Assembly (NCBI RefSeq): GCF_009712035.1
Contig: NZ_VILB01000002.1
Coordinates: forward strand, 160,321 to 224,320
Length of the DNA: 64,000 bases
Direction of reading: 5' to 3'
Origin: Anabaena sp. UHCC 0187
Lineage (GTDB): Bacteria > Cyanobacteriota > Cyanobacteriia > Cyanobacteriales > Nostocaceae
The stretch's first letter is position 1. Every line of letters begins with the position of its first letter. Below the pieces are notes generated by a model. That model worked only from the letters and a program-made list of their open reading frames with translations, was not told where the DNA came from and did no database searches. Position numbers and translations under genes: made by a program. Positions 46,725-55,364 of this stretch are shown here, one piece after another.

Positions 46725-47159
46725 ATGATTTTAGCTGTTAAAAATGCTCTTTCCACAATTGCACCCAAGTTAACTTATGATGTCTTGATTGAAAATCAAG
46801 AAGATGGCACGGTTAAAGCTACATTGTTAAGTTTACCAGAATGTCAAGGTTTAGGGAATACAGAAACGGAAGCAATAGAAGAATTAGATAAGATTTTGCA
46901 AGTTCGTTTAGGAAATGCTAAGATTGTCACTTTAGAAATTAAAACTCCTCAAATTGAAAATCCTTGGATGAAATTTGCAGGAATGTTGGAGGATGATCCT
47001 CTTTTTACTGAATCACTAGAAGATATAAAAAATGAAGGTAATGCTTGGGATGTACTAGAGGCATTAACAGGAACTATTGAAGCACCAAGTGATTGGTCAA
47101 GTCAACATGATTTTTATTTATATGGTACTCCTAAACATGACAATGAGATCAGAGAATGA
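46725..47159 (+). CDS. Putative HicB-like antitoxin partner of the PIN toxin
   Basis: The first 60 residues (LTYDVLIENQEDGTVKATLL, then SLPECQGLGNTETEAIEELD) fit the HicB-like fold of antitoxins and small cyanobacterial proteins. The rest (about 65-144) is acidic and helical with PWMKFAGMLEDDPLF, a motif often seen in antitoxins of PIN toxins, where it would wrap the toxin. The stop overlaps the toxin start (ATGA). No DNA-binding helix-turn-helix is clear. The role as antitoxin is inferred from the pair. Confidence 0.72.
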   Translation: MILAVKNALSTIAPKLTYDVLIENQEDGTVKATLLSLPECQGLGNTETEAIEELDKILQVRLGNAKIVTLEIKTPQIENPWMKFAGMLEDDPLFTESLEDIKNEGNAWDVLEALTGTIEAPSDWSSQHDFYLYGTPKHDNEIRE

Positions 47160-47581
47160 ATCAGGAAAGACTATTTTTAGATACAGTATTTATTCAGGCT
47201 TTACTAAACAAGAATGATCAATACCATACTCAAGCAAAAGCATTATTACCAAGGGTGAAAAGTGCCGTTGAAGTATGGGTAACAGAAGCCGTTTTGATAG
47301 AAGTCGGTAATGCTTTAAGTGCAGTAAACCGCACAGCATCAGTTCTGTTTATTAATCAGTGTTATCAAACAGAAAATATCAAAGTTGTCAGTGTAGATAC
47401 ACAACTTCTTATGCGTGCGCTGGAACTTTATCACAGTCGTCAAGATAAAGATTGGGGTTTAACAGATTGTATCTCATTTATTGTTATGAAAGATCAGGGA
47501 TTAATTTATGCAGTAACGGCTGATATTCATTTTGTTCAAGCTGGTTTTGTGGCTTTATTAAGGAAGCCAGGGAATAATTAA
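47156..47581 (+). CDS. PIN-domain ribonuclease toxin (VapC-like)
   Basis: This 141-residue PIN domain has the conserved acidic set: Asp9 in LFLDTVF, Glu44/Glu49 in TEAVLIEVGNAL, Asp104 in WGLTDCIS and Asp123 in TADIHF. Such toxins cut RNA, often tRNA, when freed from their antitoxin. Coupling by a 4-bp overlap to the upstream gene is typical. All catalytic positions are intact, so it is probably functional. Confidence 0.85.
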   Translation: MNQERLFLDTVFIQALLNKNDQYHTQAKALLPRVKSAVEVWVTEAVLIEVGNALSAVNRTASVLFINQCYQTENIKVVSVDTQLLMRALELYHSRQDKDWGLTDCISFIVMKDQGLIYAVTADIHFVQAGFVALLRKPGNN

Positions 47582-47584
47582 ATT

Positions 47585-47743
47585 GTCTGAATCAGGATGT
47601 TTTTTACCACTTATGGTTTTTTGTGAATGATAGGAAATATATTTTTTATCTGAATTAATATTCATGATCATTCAATATTTACAGAAAATCTACAAATAAC
47701 AATCCTGTACATCCTAACATCCTGGTTATCCTGATTCTGACGA
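47585..47743. repeat. Partial direct and inverted copies of the dispersed repeat
   Basis: GTCTGAATCAGGATGT (47585-47600) is a partial direct copy of the unit at 46560. The segment 47702-47743, read on the other strand, gives GTCAGAATCAGGATAACCAG and GATGTTAGGATGTACAGGAT, an inverted diverged copy. They follow the PIN toxin gene. Confidence 0.6.
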
Positions 47744-47763
47744 TCACAATAAAAATCTAAAAA

Positions 47764-48441
47764 TTACTCACTTAATAACTGAATTAATCCATCTTTACTT
47801 TTCTTACTAAAACCTGCAATACCACGCTTTTTAGCCATATTTTTTAATTCTGTGACAGTTAATGTTTTCAGAAGTACCAGATCTTTAATAACTTCCGGTA
47901 GTGGTTCAGGTGTGACATAAAAAACTTGCTTTAAATCCTTTAACTTTGCTTTGGTAATACCACATTTTAAAGTCGTAATTGGATCTAAATTCTTCCAATA
48001 TTTACGCGGTGCTTCATCAATTCTATTTGTAGCAACTGCTAATTTTACACCTTTTAAACTGCTACCAGGTTTTTCAATTAAATATTCTAATGCTGCTTTA
48101 ATTTCATCTCTTGTAGCGTGAGATAAATTTATTTTTGGTGTTATTTCACCTGTAAGAATTTTAGTTAGTTTAGCGGTATCTTGACTATCATCAGCAATAA
48201 TACACCAAATTCTCTCTAAACCAGCTTCTTCTGCAACTGCATAAATAAAGGAATTAGCAATTACTTGATATTCGTCTTCTCCTGTTTCTTTAACTATCAC
48301 AGGTATCCAGTTACGTCCACCTAATTCATTTAAGGCTTTTGCAGTGGACTTGATTAAAAAATCCGGTGTATCTATACTTTCGCTAGGAGTGATTTCTTTC
48401 ATGTACAGATACATTAAATTTCCAACATCATCTATTTTCAT
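47764..48441 (-). CDS. ParB-like protein with C-terminal Rho_N/SAP-like domain
   Basis: The N-terminal half has a ParB/Srx-like pattern: LNELGGRNWIPVIVKETGED, YQVIANSFIYAVAEEAG and ERIWCIIADD (about 35-95). The middle has no recognised fold. The last 35 residues (LTVTELKNMAKKRGIAGFSK, then KSKDGLIQLL) look like a Rho_N or SAP-type nucleic-acid-binding helix pair. The start overlaps the stop of the nuclease-ParA gene by 4 bp, so the two form a unit. The combination suggests a DNA-bound partner for the ATPase. The overall function is unknown. Confidence 0.68.
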   Translation of the reverse strand: MKIDDVGNLMYLYMKEITPSESIDTPDFLIKSTAKALNELGGRNWIPVIVKETGEDEYQVIANSFIYAVAEEAGLERIWCIIADDSQDTAKLTKILTGEITPKINLSHATRDEIKAALEYLIEKPGSSLKGVKLAVATNRIDEAPRKYWKNLDPITTLKCGITKAKLKDLKQVFYVTPEPLPEVIKDLVLLKTLTVTELKNMAKKRGIAGFSKKSKDGLIQLLSE

Positions 48442-49814
48442 TGTAAAAAATACTCCTGTGCTAACTTTAAATAATATTCACGAGCAATCTTATATTGATA
48501 AACTGCTGGTATTCGGGAAAAAGCAGCGTTAGATATATGAGCATGACTTGGTACTTCAAATATACGTCCAGGTGTAACATCTGTTGTAGGCTTTTCCATG
48601 CGCGGGTAGAAATAAGGACTTAAATCAAAAGGTTTATCGGGATTTTTTTCAGATTCTTTTATAATATTATTAATTGCAGCATAAGCAGTTTTTTGTTGAG
48701 CTTCAGGGATATTTTCTCCATTCCAAAATATAGGTAGTGCAATAGGAGATCCATCTTTTTTAAACTCCTGTATTTCTCGTATATATCTTTTTATAGTTAT
48801 AGCTGCATTTTCTAAAGAAAAAATATTATTAGGTTTGGTGGGAATTAGTACAACCTCAGATGCAAATACAGCACTTTGACTAAAAAAACGCCAATTAGGA
48901 GGGGAGTCAATCAGGATGTAATCATAATAAAATTTTACTCTGTCTAAAACCTGACGTAATCTAATTACTTTGAGGACTTGTTTAAGTTGGACTTCACTTA
49001 TGTCATATAGTCCTTCATCACAGGGTATAACATCAAAACTGAATGTTTTAGCTGGGCTTCTAAAATTGACAGCATAACTAATTATTACATCCTTGATAGA
49101 AATAGTTCCTGTTTTATCTTCTAAAAGTTTGGATAATGCTTCTTTCTTATGCTTGAAATTAAAAGTGTTAGTCAAATCCCTTTGATTGGGGTCAAAGTCA
49201 ACCACCAAAACTTTTTTACCTTCTAGAGTTAATGCAGCAGCAAGATTAACTGTAGTTGTTGTTTTCCCTACACCACCTTTACTATTGTAAATTGCCACTG
49301 TTAATGCTTTTAGTGTATTATCTATTTTCTGCTTAATTTTTTTAGCAATATCACACACATTATCAGGAGTTATTTGTAAACATAATGTGGCAGGATGAAT
49401 AACTTTACCGTGTTTTCTAAATAGCTGTATATGAGAACCATTACAAATAATTCCCCACTGGACAGTTTTACAATTTGGAGAAAGTAAGTAACCATTAAGT
49501 TGATCAACAGTCTCTTTATATTGTGGTGTACCTTCTGTAAGATTACAATTTCTTTTTTTAATCTCAACTAGGATATGGGGATTAGATGGGTTTTTCAAAA
49601 AAGTTTCACTATTATCTTTATTGTGGCGTAAAGCATAATCTACAGTATTACAACTTTTACCTTTTCCAGTTCCAGTTTTGTATTGTGGATAAATTTCTGT
49701 TGTCATAAAACCCAATGCTTCAAAAAAAGGAAGCATTAACACATTACCGACAATCTGTTCTATTGCATCATCAGGAAGATTAATTAATGCTTGTTTAAGT
49801 GCTTGTTCATTCAT
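48438..49814 (-). CDS. Fusion of restriction-type nuclease domain with ParA ATPase
   Basis: Residues 1-165 resemble the HsdR N-terminal/PD-(D/E)XK fold. Candidate catalytic residues are Asp59 in NTVDYAL and Glu84-x-Lys86 in ILVEIKKRN, followed by VDQLNGYL and VQWGIICNGSHIQLFR. Residues 170-458 form a ParA-type ATPase with deviant Walker A KGGVGKTTTT (179-188), Walker A' VLVVDFDPNQRDL (Asp206, Asp208) and Walker B YILIDSPPNW (Asp303). No helix-turn-helix is evident. All motifs are intact. It is followed by the ParB-like gene with a 4-bp overlap. It may be a partition-like or anti-element system; the function is unknown. Confidence 0.78.
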   Translation of the reverse strand: MNEQALKQALINLPDDAIEQIVGNVLMLPFFEALGFMTTEIYPQYKTGTGKGKSCNTVDYALRHNKDNSETFLKNPSNPHILVEIKKRNCNLTEGTPQYKETVDQLNGYLLSPNCKTVQWGIICNGSHIQLFRKHGKVIHPATLCLQITPDNVCDIAKKIKQKIDNTLKALTVAIYNSKGGVGKTTTTVNLAAALTLEGKKVLVVDFDPNQRDLTNTFNFKHKKEALSKLLEDKTGTISIKDVIISYAVNFRSPAKTFSFDVIPCDEGLYDISEVQLKQVLKVIRLRQVLDRVKFYYDYILIDSPPNWRFFSQSAVFASEVVLIPTKPNNIFSLENAAITIKRYIREIQEFKKDGSPIALPIFWNGENIPEAQQKTAYAAINNIIKESEKNPDKPFDLSPYFYPRMEKPTTDVTPGRIFEVPSHAHISNAAFSRIPAVYQYKIAREYYLKLAQEYFLQ

Positions 49815-50314
49815 GATTTAAAGTCTGAGATAGAATTTTTTAGATTAGAAAATGTTTTGATACAACCAATACCCAACACACTTATTTGTTAAATGCTTTG
49901 ATAAAAGTAACTATACATAGATAGAATTAATGTAAACTTAGACCGATTACTTTAATACTTTTACCCTGATTGCTTTTATTTACATAATTGTACTTAGTGT
50001 TGCCAGTATATTAACTTTAACACTAAACGAGTTACTGATTCAACAAAACACGCTATTTGCCATAGAAATATAACGTAGTTTTTACAATATGTCATAAAAA
50101 TAACTTATGACTATTAAATAACGGATATAAACTGAGTATGCTCCCCTACTTCGCAGTAATTTTTAATCTTGTGAGAAAATGGTACTGATATTGAACCATA
50201 TCTATCAACAGTAAGGGTTTAGCATTGCTAAACCCCTACGCATGGACAGAATTTATTCTTTGCCCAAAATCCCCCCATCCGGTAAACTCAGAAATACTGC
50301 GTTAATCCCTAATC
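49815..50314. other. Divergent spacer upstream of the nuclease-ParA gene and the methyltransferase
   Basis: This 500-bp AT-rich stretch must hold promoters for both divergent genes. A hairpin with arms GGGTTTAGC (50215-50223) and GCTAAACCC (50227-50235) lies 80 bp before the methyltransferase and looks like a dispersed repeat. No RNA gene or coding frame is evident. Confidence 0.45.
50215..50235. repeat. 21-nt palindromic repeat
   Basis: Perfect 9-nt arms GGGTTTAGC and GCTAAACCC flank ATT. It resembles dispersed cyanobacterial hairpins and lies in the methyltransferase leader. Confidence 0.55.
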
Positions 50315-51496
50315 ATGTCCGACTCCCAAGTAAGTGCTGCTGTTGCGAAACTCTACGATACCTATCCATTCCCCCCCGAACCCATCCTCGACGAACCACC
50401 ACCAGGTTACAATTGGCGTTGGAATTGGTTAGCTGCATACAACTTCTGCACAGCTAGAAAACCCCAAAAGCAAGATATCCGCATCTTAGATGCTGGTTGT
50501 GGTTCAGGAGTCGGCACAGAATATTTAGTACATCTCAACCCCCAAGCGCAGGTAGTGGGAATAGATTTAAGTGCTGGTACATTGGAAGTCGCAAAAAAAC
50601 GCTGTCAAAGTTCTGGCGCTGACCGTGTAGAATTTCATCACCTGAGTATTTATGATGTGGAACAGATACCAGGCGAATTTGACTTAATTAATTGCGTCGG
50701 TGTGCTTCATCATTTACCAGATCCCATTCGGGGTATTGAAGCATTAGCGAAAAAACTCGCCCCCGGTGGATTCATGCACATTTTTGTGTATGGGGAATTG
50801 GGACGCTGGGAAATACAACTCATGCAAAAAGCGATCGCTCTCCTCCAAGGTAACAAAAAAGGCGACTACCGCGATGGTGTCCAAGTCGGTAGAAAAATAT
50901 TTGCTTCTTTACCAGAAAACAACCGCATTGTCAAGCGAGAAAAAGAAAGATGGGCAATGGAAAATCAGCGAGATGAATGTTTTGCCGATATGTACGTGCA
51001 TCCCCAGGAAACTGATTACAACATTGATACATTATTTGAATTAATAGACGCTTCGGGTTTAGACTTCGTGGGTTTTTCCAATCCCGGATTTTGGCAACTG
51101 GAAAACCTTCTAGAAAAAGCACCGGAGTTAATTGAACGAGCCAAAGCATTAAGTGAAAGAGAACGTTACCGTCTTGTAGAATTACTGAATCCAGAAGTAA
51201 CCCATTACGAATTTTTCCTCAGTCGTCCCCCCCTAGCCAAAACCGATTGGTCAGCAGATAACACATTATTAGCAGCAATTCCCGAACTTAACCCTTGTAT
51301 AGATGGGTTTCCCAGTCAATGTTTATTTAATTATGATTACCAAATCATTAACTTATCAACAGCCGAATTTGAGTTTATGCAAAAATGTCATGGTTCTGCC
51401 ACCGTGGCTGAAATTTTAGCCCAAGTTGAGCTAGACTTACACGGAGTAAGACATCTCCTCAAACAACAGCTACTCTTACTAACCCCCGCTGCATAA
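50315..51496 (+). CDS. Class I SAM-dependent methyltransferase
   Basis: This 393-residue protein has SAM motif I ILDAGCGSGVGTEY near residues 57-70, the acidic motif QVVGIDLSAGTLEVA and motif IV-V CVGVLHHLPDPI with LAPGGFMHIFVYGELG. The N-terminal YDTYPFPPEPILDEPPPGYN is a conserved feature of a cyanobacterial/plant-like methyltransferase subgroup. The C-terminal 140 residues have no known fold. The substrate is unknown; methylation of a small molecule or protein is possible. It precedes the atp operon by about 150 bp in the same direction. Confidence 0.85.
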   Translation: MSDSQVSAAVAKLYDTYPFPPEPILDEPPPGYNWRWNWLAAYNFCTARKPQKQDIRILDAGCGSGVGTEYLVHLNPQAQVVGIDLSAGTLEVAKKRCQSSGADRVEFHHLSIYDVEQIPGEFDLINCVGVLHHLPDPIRGIEALAKKLAPGGFMHIFVYGELGRWEIQLMQKAIALLQGNKKGDYRDGVQVGRKIFASLPENNRIVKREKERWAMENQRDECFADMYVHPQETDYNIDTLFELIDASGLDFVGFSNPGFWQLENLLEKAPELIERAKALSERERYRLVELLNPEVTHYEFFLSRPPLAKTDWSADNTLLAAIPELNPCIDGFPSQCLFNYDYQIINLSTAEFEFMQKCHGSATVAEILAQVELDLHGVRHLLKQQLLLLTPAA

Positions 51497-51647
51497 AAAA
51501 TCAGTAACAAGGTAATTCCCATCCAACTGACAACTGACCAAAAATAAGTTAATTGTTTTTTCCTAAAGTATTGTTACCAGACCGTGATATGATTTGGCTG
51601 ACTGAATGTGCAGTCATCATATTTAAACTGTACTAGTTTCAATTGCC

Positions 51648-52109
51648 GTGAGCTTGTCAGACGAACCAATTACGCCCACTCAGACAACCGAACAGGATGA
51701 GAAGTCTGGTTTTGCAGAAATAAAACCAGCAGACCCCTCTATACAGGAGTTTTATCAACTCTATCAAGAGTTGGTATTGATCACACTTGTTTTAACAGGG
51801 ATAATCTTTATCTCTGTCTGGATTGCTTATTCACTAAACATTGCTCTAAATTATTTATTAGGGGCGTGTGCAGGTGTGCTTTACTTGAGGATGTTGGCAA
51901 AAGATGTTGAGCGGTTAGGAAGAGAAAAACAATCACTGAGCAAAACTCGGTTAGCCTTGTTAGTAGTGCTGATTTTGCTGGCATCACGGTTGAATCAACT
52001 GCATATACTGCCCATATTCTTGGGATTTCTCACCTACAAAGCCACACTCATCATCTACGTAGTTAGGTTAGCATTAATTTCTGACTCATCCACGCTCCGG
52101 CAACCTTAA
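51648..52109 (+). CDS. atpI: ATP synthase subunit I (AtpI)
   Basis: AtpI is a small membrane protein encoded first in cyanobacterial atp operons that aids c-ring assembly. The 153-residue product has a charged, disordered first 40 residues and then about four hydrophobic helices, including [20 protein letters not shown] and [16 protein letters not shown]. The GTG at 51648 gives MSLSDEP; an in-frame TTG two codons later is also possible. No strong ribosome-binding site is seen. It lies 52 bp upstream of the subunit a gene. Confidence 0.85.
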   Translation: MSLSDEPITPTQTTEQDEKSGFAEIKPADPSIQEFYQLYQELVLITLVLTGIIFISVWIAYSLNIALNYLLGACAGVLYLRMLAKDVERLGREKQSLSKTRLALLVVLILLASRLNQLHILPIFLGFLTYKATLIIYVVRLALISDSSTLRQP

Positions 52110-52161
52110 AACGCTCCTCTTCTCCAGGTAAAATGGGAGAAACGATTGAATTGGAAAGAAA

Positions 52162-52917
52162 ATGCTGAATTTTCTGAATGTCTACTCCCTTCCGCTTGCT
52201 GAATTGGAAGTGGGCAAACATCTGTACTGGCAAATAGGCAACTTGAAGCTTCATGGTCAGGTGTTTCTCACTTCTTGGTTTGTTATTGGCGTACTAGTTC
52301 TAGCTTCCGTCTTGGCAAGCAGTAACGTCAAACGGATTCCTAGTGGCTTACAAAACTTGATGGAGTACGCCCTAGAATTCATCAGAGATTTGGCCAAAAA
52401 CCAGATTGGCGAGAAAGAATATCGCCCCTGGGTGCCATTCGTAGGCACTTTGTTTTTGTTCATTTTTGTGTCAAATTGGTCAGGGGCGCTAGTTCCTTTT
52501 AAGTTAATTCATCTGCCAGAAGGCGAACTGACAGCACCCACAAGCGACATTAACACAACTGTTGCCTTAGCGTTGTTGACATCATTAGCGTATTTTTACG
52601 CTGGATTCAGCAAAAAGGGTTTAGGTTATTTCGGTAACTATGTGCAACCAGTTTCCTTCATGTTGCCATTCAAGATTATTGAAGATTTCACCAAACCCCT
52701 GTCCCTAAGCTTCCGTTTATTCGGTAACATCTTAGCTGATGAACTAGTCGTGGGCGTGCTGGTACTGTTAGTACCCTTGTTCGTGCCTCTGCCAGTAATG
52801 GCTTTGGGACTGTTTACCAGCGCCATTCAAGCACTAATTTTTGCCACCTTAGCGGCTGCCTATATCGGCGAAGCGATGGAAGATCATCATGGCGAAGAGC
52901 ATGAGGGGCATCACTAA
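52162..52917 (+). CDS. atpB: ATP synthase subunit a
   Basis: Subunit a forms the proton half-channels beside the c-ring. The 251-residue membrane protein has five to six helices and the essential arginine in [19 protein letters not shown] near residue 187. The C-terminus is charged and His-rich ([15 protein letters not shown]). It begins [21 protein letters not shown], typical of cyanobacteria. It follows atpI and precedes a repeat-filled spacer before atpE. Confidence 0.96.
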   Translation: MLNFLNVYSLPLAELEVGKHLYWQIGNLKLHGQVFLTSWFVIGVLVLASVLASSNVKRIPSGLQNLMEYALEFIRDLAKNQIGEKEYRPWVPFVGTLFLFIFVSNWSGALVPFKLIHLPEGELTAPTSDINTTVALALLTSLAYFYAGFSKKGLGYFGNYVQPVSFMLPFKIIEDFTKPLSLSFRLFGNILADELVVGVLVLLVPLFVPLPVMALGLFTSAIQALIFATLAAAYIGEAMEDHHGEEHEGHH

Positions 52918-52959
52918 ACCCCCTCAGATGATAAAAGTTAGCCATTAGAGGAAACAGAA

Positions 52960-53090
52960 AATAGGTGATAGGTGACAGGTGACAGGTGACAGGAAATAGA
53001 TGAGAGAAATTAATCATCTAAAGACTGACAACCAACAACTGACCACTGACCACTGACAACTGACCACTAACAACTGACAAATACAAGTTC
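52960..53090. repeat. Short tandem repeats in the atpB-atpE spacer
   Basis: Tandem heptamer-like units GGTGACA/AGGTGAT (about 52960-53000) are followed by ACTGACA/ACTGACC-type units to about 53085. This is the short tandem repeat class of Nostocales. It precedes the clear ribosome-binding site of atpE at 53120-53126. Confidence 0.75.
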
Positions 53091-53118
53091 AACACCCAAC
53101 CGTATCTCTAAAAATTAA

Positions 53119-53376
<258 letters not shown>

Positions 53377-53385
53377 TCGGAACTA

Positions 53386-53475
53386 AGTGCTGAGTTCTGA
53401 GTCTGGACGTGAGCAATCACGTCTGAATAAGGTTGTGAAATTTAACTCATAACTCACGACTCGGAACTCAGAACT
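53386..53475. promoter_or_regulatory. Nested hairpins between atpE and the b' gene
   Basis: The outer arms AGTGCTGAGTTCTGAGTC (53386-53403) and GACTCGGAACTCAGAACT (53458-53475) pair imperfectly. Inside, GACGTGA (53406-53412) and TCACGTC (53417-53423) form a perfect hairpin with a GCAA tetraloop. They could set RNA stability between the highly needed c subunit and the downstream genes. Confidence 0.5.
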
Positions 53476-53504
53476 AAAATTAATGTAGATAGGAATAAGC
53501 AATC

Positions 53505-53996
53505 ATGACACACTGGATCACCTTATTGGCCGTGGAAGAAGTTGCCAAGGAAGGGGGACTGTTTGATCTAGATGCGACTCTGCCCTTAATGGCAATTCAG
53601 TTTCTAGTATTAGCCCTGATATTGAACGCAACTCTTTATAAGCCACTGGGTAATGCTATTGATGGCCGGAATGAATATATCCGTACCCAAAAATTAACAG
53701 CCCAAGAACGCCTATCAAAAGCTGAGAAATTAGCCGAGCAATATGAGCAAGAGCTTGCAGGTGCAAGACGACAAGCTCAAACAATTGTTGCTGAAGCTCA
53801 GGCTGAAGCCCAAAAAATCGCTGGTCAGAAAATTGCCGCAGCGCAACAAGAAGCCCAGGCACAACGAGAAAAAGCGGCTGGTGAAATTGAAGCCCAAAAA
53901 CAACAAGCTTTAGCTTCATTGGAAACACAAGTAGATGCCCTTAGTCGCCAAATCCTAGAGAAGCTCTTAGGTGCTGATTTAGTAAGTCAACGCTAA
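53505..53996 (+). CDS. atpF2: ATP synthase subunit b'
   Basis: The peripheral stalk of photosynthetic ATP synthases uses a b/b' pair. This 163-residue protein has one N-terminal membrane helix ([20 protein letters not shown] near residues 27-46) and a long alanine/glutamine-rich coiled coil. It begins [20 protein letters not shown], typical of b'. The gene is called atpG in some cyanobacterial schemes. A repeat-filled spacer separates it from atpF. Confidence 0.95.
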   Translation: MTHWITLLAVEEVAKEGGLFDLDATLPLMAIQFLVLALILNATLYKPLGNAIDGRNEYIRTQKLTAQERLSKAEKLAEQYEQELAGARRQAQTIVAEAQAEAQKIAGQKIAAAQQEAQAQREKAAGEIEAQKQQALASLETQVDALSRQILEKLLGADLVSQR

Positions 53997-54019
53997 CTTG
54001 TGAAAATAGTCATTGTTGT

Positions 54020-54121
54020 TAACAGGTGATAGGTGACAGGTAATAGGTGAAAGATGACACAAAGATAGTCAACTGACAACTAGCAACTGACAACTAACAA
54101 CTGACAACTAACAATTGACAA
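54020..54121. repeat. Short tandem repeats between the b' gene and atpF
   Basis: AGGTGAT/AGGTGAC-type units (about 54023-54050) pass into repeats of ACTGACA/ACTAACA/ACTAGCA (about 54072-54120). They are the same classes as in the atpB-atpE spacer. Confidence 0.72.
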
Positions 54122-54163
54122 AAAATTTAGAAATTTGGCAGCGCAGTTAGTGGATAAAGAATC

Positions 54164-54727
54164 ATGGGGACTTTTTTACTGTTGACGGCGAATTTGTTCG
54201 CTGTCGGAGGTGAATTGGCAGCAGCCACGGGAGAAGGTGGGTTTAGTCTAAATACAAATATTTTAGATACCAACCTGATTAACCTGGCTATTATTATTAC
54301 TGTGCTGATTGTATTTGGACGCAAGGTTGTAGGTAGTACCTTAAAATCTCGCCGCGAAAATATTGAATCAGCAATTAAGAGTGCAGAGCAGAAAGTAGCG
54401 GAAACCGCAGCGAAACTCAAAGAGGCGCAGCAAAAGCTAGAACAAGCTCAAGCAGAAGCTCAAAGAATCAAACAAACAGCCGAATCCAATGCTCAAAGTG
54501 CTAAAGATGCAATCTTGGCACAATCTGTTGTCGATATTCAACGGATGCAAGAAGCAGGGGCGGCTGATTTGAATTCAGATCTAGAAAGAGCGATCGCCCA
54601 ACTCCGACAAAAAGTAGTAGTTCAAGCACTACAAAAAGTTGAAGGAGAACTCAACGGCGGCATTAGCGACGATGCTCAACAAGTTTTAATTGATCGCAGC
54701 ATCGCACAACTGGGAGGCGAAATATGA
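54164..54727 (+). CDS. atpF: ATP synthase subunit b
   Basis: Subunit b of 187 residues has an N-terminal membrane helix ([20 protein letters not shown] near residues 38-57) and a coiled-coil stalk (about 65-150) with [20 protein letters not shown]. The leader before the helix ([20 protein letters not shown]) resembles a cleavable or second hydrophobic segment, as in cyanobacterial and plastid b. Its stop overlaps the delta start by 4 bp (ATGA). Confidence 0.95.
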   Translation: MGTFLLLTANLFAVGGELAAATGEGGFSLNTNILDTNLINLAIIITVLIVFGRKVVGSTLKSRRENIESAIKSAEQKVAETAAKLKEAQQKLEQAQAEAQRIKQTAESNAQSAKDAILAQSVVDIQRMQEAGAADLNSDLERAIAQLRQKVVVQALQKVEGELNGGISDDAQQVLIDRSIAQLGGEI

Positions 54728-55278
54728 AAAGCACCGCAGCAGCCGCTGAAGTATCCCAGCCTTATGCACAGGCACTTTTATCCATTGCTCAGTCCCAAAA
54801 CTTAACAGAAGAAGTCGGGGCAGACGCAAGGATTTTTCTAGGTTTATTAACAGGTAGCCAAGAATTGAATAACTTTTTGGCCAATCCCTTTATTAAGCCA
54901 GAGAACAAAAAAAATCTCCTCAAACAATTACTGGGAGAAAGTGTAAACACCTACCTACGTAACTTTTTACTGCTGTTAGTTGACAGAAGACGCATTGCTT
55001 TCTTAGAACCGATTTTAGAGCAGTATTTAGCACTATTACGCCAGCTAAATCAAACTGTATTAGCTGAAATTACTTCTGCGGTTCCCCTCACAGAAACCCA
55101 ACAGCAAGCAATTACAGAAAAGGTAATTACTCTTACCAAAGCTCGTCAAGTGGAACTAGCCACGAAAATAGACAGCGATTTAATTGGTGGTGTAATTATC
55201 AAAGTTGGTTCTCAAGTAATTGACGCTAGTTTACGTGGTCAACTACGTCGTCTCTCTTTGCGTTTAAGCAGTAACTAG
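54724..55278 (+). CDS. atpH: ATP synthase subunit delta
   Basis: The 184-residue delta subunit joins the peripheral stalk to the F1 head. It shows the N-terminal [52 protein letters not shown] and the C-terminal [22 protein letters not shown], all signature segments. The start overlaps the atpF stop, so the two are translated together. It is called atpD in some cyanobacterial nomenclature. Confidence 0.95.
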   Translation: MKSTAAAAEVSQPYAQALLSIAQSQNLTEEVGADARIFLGLLTGSQELNNFLANPFIKPENKKNLLKQLLGESVNTYLRNFLLLLVDRRRIAFLEPILEQYLALLRQLNQTVLAEITSAVPLTETQQQAITEKVITLTKARQVELATKIDSDLIGGVIIKVGSQVIDASLRGQLRRLSLRLSSN

Positions 55279-55313
55279 AAAGTTCTGAATAAATGTCAGT
55301 AGTCAATAAAAAC

Positions 55314-55364
55314 AAATGACAACTGACAAATGACAACTGACAACTAACAACTGACAACTGACAA
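55314..55364. repeat. Short tandem repeats before atpA
   Basis: Units of ACTGACA/AATGACA/ACTAACA run directly into the atpA start codon (ACTGACAAATGAGT). No Shine-Dalgarno-like purine block is seen between the repeat and the ATG. Confidence 0.75.

Noticed and set aside
46512-47743. Possible CRISPR array from repeated units
   Set aside because: There are only two tandem copies with an 8-bp gap, the copies differ, and no spacers of regular length are present. It is a dispersed repeat.
51571-51593. Promoter before atpI (TTGTTA and TATGAT)
   Set aside because: The spacing is only 11 bp, too short for a sigma-70 promoter. I could not define a better one.
52960-53090. Small RNA gene in the atpB-atpE spacer
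   Set aside because: The segment is explained by tandem short repeats, with no promoter or terminator pair.
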